Part shown: positions 62,321-64,000 of the stretch, piece after piece
Numbering within the stretch: position 1 is the stretch's first letter
Layout of the letters: each line of letters opens with the position of its first letter
Notes under the pieces: generated by a model
What the model was told of the DNA's origin: nothing
The model's input: only the letters and a program-made list of their open reading frames with translations
Databases searched by the model: none
DNA from: Brevipalpus yothersi
Taxonomy: Eukaryota > Arthropoda > Arachnida > Trombidiformes > Tenuipalpidae
NCBI GenBank assembly: GCA_003956705.1
Contig: QZCP01000145.1
Location: 1 to 64,000 of the forward strand
Reading direction: 5' to 3'
DNA length: 64,000 nucleotides
Position numbers and translations under genes: made by a program

Positions 62321-63477
62321 ACGCAGGAAGCAGATTATTTTTCCAGCTTAACTTGGCCAAGCTTGCTTAGCAATATCAAACCTCATCTATAGAAAGATGT
62401 GAAATATATTTCGCCAGTCTCTCTCTCTCTCTCTCTCTTTGGTTAATCCTAGCTCAAGAGAAAAGTCAAACAAAAGGCGGCCAATTCCGGGTATATGCTC
62501 GATATATATATTCAAAATTGGGGAGTCAAGTGAGAGTCAAAGATAAAATACGGATATAGATTAGGGATGCTGGATGATTTGATTGCTGGTCGAGTGGAAC
62601 GTAAAAGTGAATGATAAAAGTGTTGCTTGAAATTGTATTCAAGCACCTGTTGTTATGCATTCTATGCAAATTATTGATACGAAAAAAGCTGAATGGCTGA
62701 TGTCAAATCGGAAGGATGAGGAGAGTGGAAGAGAGAGAAGCAAAAGTGTGGATAAGGAAATGAATGAAAGTTTTATGGAATATCATCATCATTTCTCGTG
62801 GATCGATGGTTTTTCGATGCTTCCATCCCGATTGATCGCTCTTATCGTGCTCACCGATCAATGAGAACAATTTGCTCAGCTTCATTGGCCAAACTTTTGT
62901 TTTCAGCATCTCTAAATGCTTCTCTTTCTCTCTGTACTCAAAAATCCCCATACACACATACACGCATCATCTGATTCGTTGATTCTGGAACCTCTTTCAG
63001 CTCATCTCAATAGTTTTTGTCTTCTGGAAGAGTTTCCTCATGCTCCAGCTAAGCTGTACAGTATGTTTCCACTGAATACACACATACACCTTATAGGATA
63101 TCAACATAATCGGCCTGAAAATGGAAAACAAAGCTACTACCACCACTATGATATTATGGCATAAAAAAAATCACTCGGCCTGTCATCCATAATCCCCAAG
63201 CTGACATGGTCAATTCAATAGATTTTCGGCCTCATTTCCGATTGTATACTGTTATTCAGACTTTGCCTGTTTGATGTCTGTGATTAAACGCATACTCAAA
63301 GAATCACATACACATATATACAGAATGCAAGGCAAGATCATCAGTTTCATTCATCCTTCAGACTTGCCAATCTTTTTCCCTCCTCCTCCTCCTTTTCCAA
63401 CACTATGGTGAATCGACAAGTGAATTGAACTATTTTTTCGGGCCCACTTCTGATGATCGCTAGCTTCTGAATTTTGG

Positions 63478-63480
<3 letters not shown>

Positions 63481-63526
<46 letters not shown>
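63481..63526. repeat. (TC)n microsatellite
   Basis: About 22 TC units. Confidence 0.97.
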
Positions 63527-63530
<4 letters not shown>

Positions 63531-63622
63531 CTTATTCATGGCCCATCGAGCCATCACACATGCTAGGTCCACTTGCTTTGCTTCTATCTCAACTTTTTAG
63601 GCATTTGATGCATGATTGCAGG

Positions 63623-63625
<3 letters not shown>

Positions 63626-63671
<46 letters not shown>
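63626..63671. repeat. (AG)n microsatellite
   Basis: About 23 AG units, 100 bp after a TC tract of equal length, so the two could pair as an inverted repeat. Confidence 0.97.
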
Positions 63672-63673
<2 letters not shown>

Positions 63674-64000
63674 ACTAAAATCTCCACTTGGGACCTCTTT
63701 CATGGGTCCTTTCTCTCTCTCTTTTCCCGATTATCCGTAGAAGATTGTGTGTAACACCGTTTAGGACGCGTGCTAAAATGGCTTGCCCGTAAAAAAGTGG
63801 GACTTCAATAGCTTCTCTCTTTCTTCGGATCGGCAACATTTTTTGGCTTGCTTTCATAGTTTGACGCGTGATCTGCACGCTTTCATCAGTTTATATACAA
63901 ATTTATATCAATTGGTTTCACCTCATATCCATCATTCTCCATAGACTTGGGCACATAAAATATTGTCTACACATTCTGAAGGGAATCAGTCTCTAGAGGC

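Larger units (their letters stand above)
57957..64000 (+). other. LMX1 intron 1, open to window end
   Basis: At least 6 kb of intron with seven long CT or GA tracts. No downstream LMX1 exon or other gene recognised; open frames here are translations of repeats or short random frames. Confidence 0.6.

Noticed and set aside
1..64000. tRNA, rRNA, CRISPR or prokaryotic features
   Set aside because: I looked for cloverleaf A/B boxes, rRNA-like blocks and spaced direct repeats and found none I could support; the gene structure is eukaryotic.

Overview
This is a eukaryotic nuclear window. Genes are split by GT-AG introns, many only 50-200 bp long, in AT-rich DNA studded with long (GA)n/(CT)n microsatellites. 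Protein relationships (LMX1 LIM exon, B3GALNT2, LANCL, SPTLC2, DHPS, PI4KB, LTO1, mL44) are animal. The compact introns, an SLC10 carrier and a pancreatic-type lipase homologue suggest a small-genome arthropod, perhaps an acariform mite. The clade is an inference; the sequence alone does not prove it. The coordinates of the multi-exon genes were joined by hand, and every junction kept the reading frame.

1-20 kb is gene-dense: a small four-helix membrane protein (-), a secreted Cys-rich protein (+), PI4KB (+) converging on deoxyhypusine synthase (-), an SLC10 carrier (+), LTO1 (+), a lipase homologue that has lost its nucleophile (+), and SPTLC2 (-) converging on the lipase. 20-23.8 kb has no recognisable gene but holds a transposon-like hairpin. 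23.8-38.3 kb is one large gene (+) of four coding exons. It encodes a 1571-residue low-complexity protein with an RVKF motif; two of its introns are about 5 kb.

39.9-49.3 kb is dense again: a GLTP-domain protein (-), a segmental duplication of the 3' half of a B3GALNT2-like glycosyltransferase gene separated by a 1.5 kb block of zinc-finger gene fragments, the intact B3GALNT2-like gene (-), mitochondrial ribosomal protein mL44 (+) and a LANCL protein (-). 49.3-57.5 kb is non-coding as far as I can see and includes a 355-base assembly gap inside a CT repeat. At 57.6 kb lies the first coding exon of an LMX1-type LIM-homeodomain gene (+), whose remaining exons must be beyond the window. Its first intron is packed with CT/GA microsatellites.

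Most genes are housekeeping. Three act on lipids (PI4KB, SPTLC2, GLTP) and two on protein maturation (DHPS, LTO1), but they are not an operon and I see no dedicated multi-gene system. The most unusual items are the dead lipase, the recent B3GALNT2/zinc-finger duplication, the duplicated hairpin across the B3GALNT2 stop codon, the large RVKF protein, and the strand-biased distribution of CT runs.
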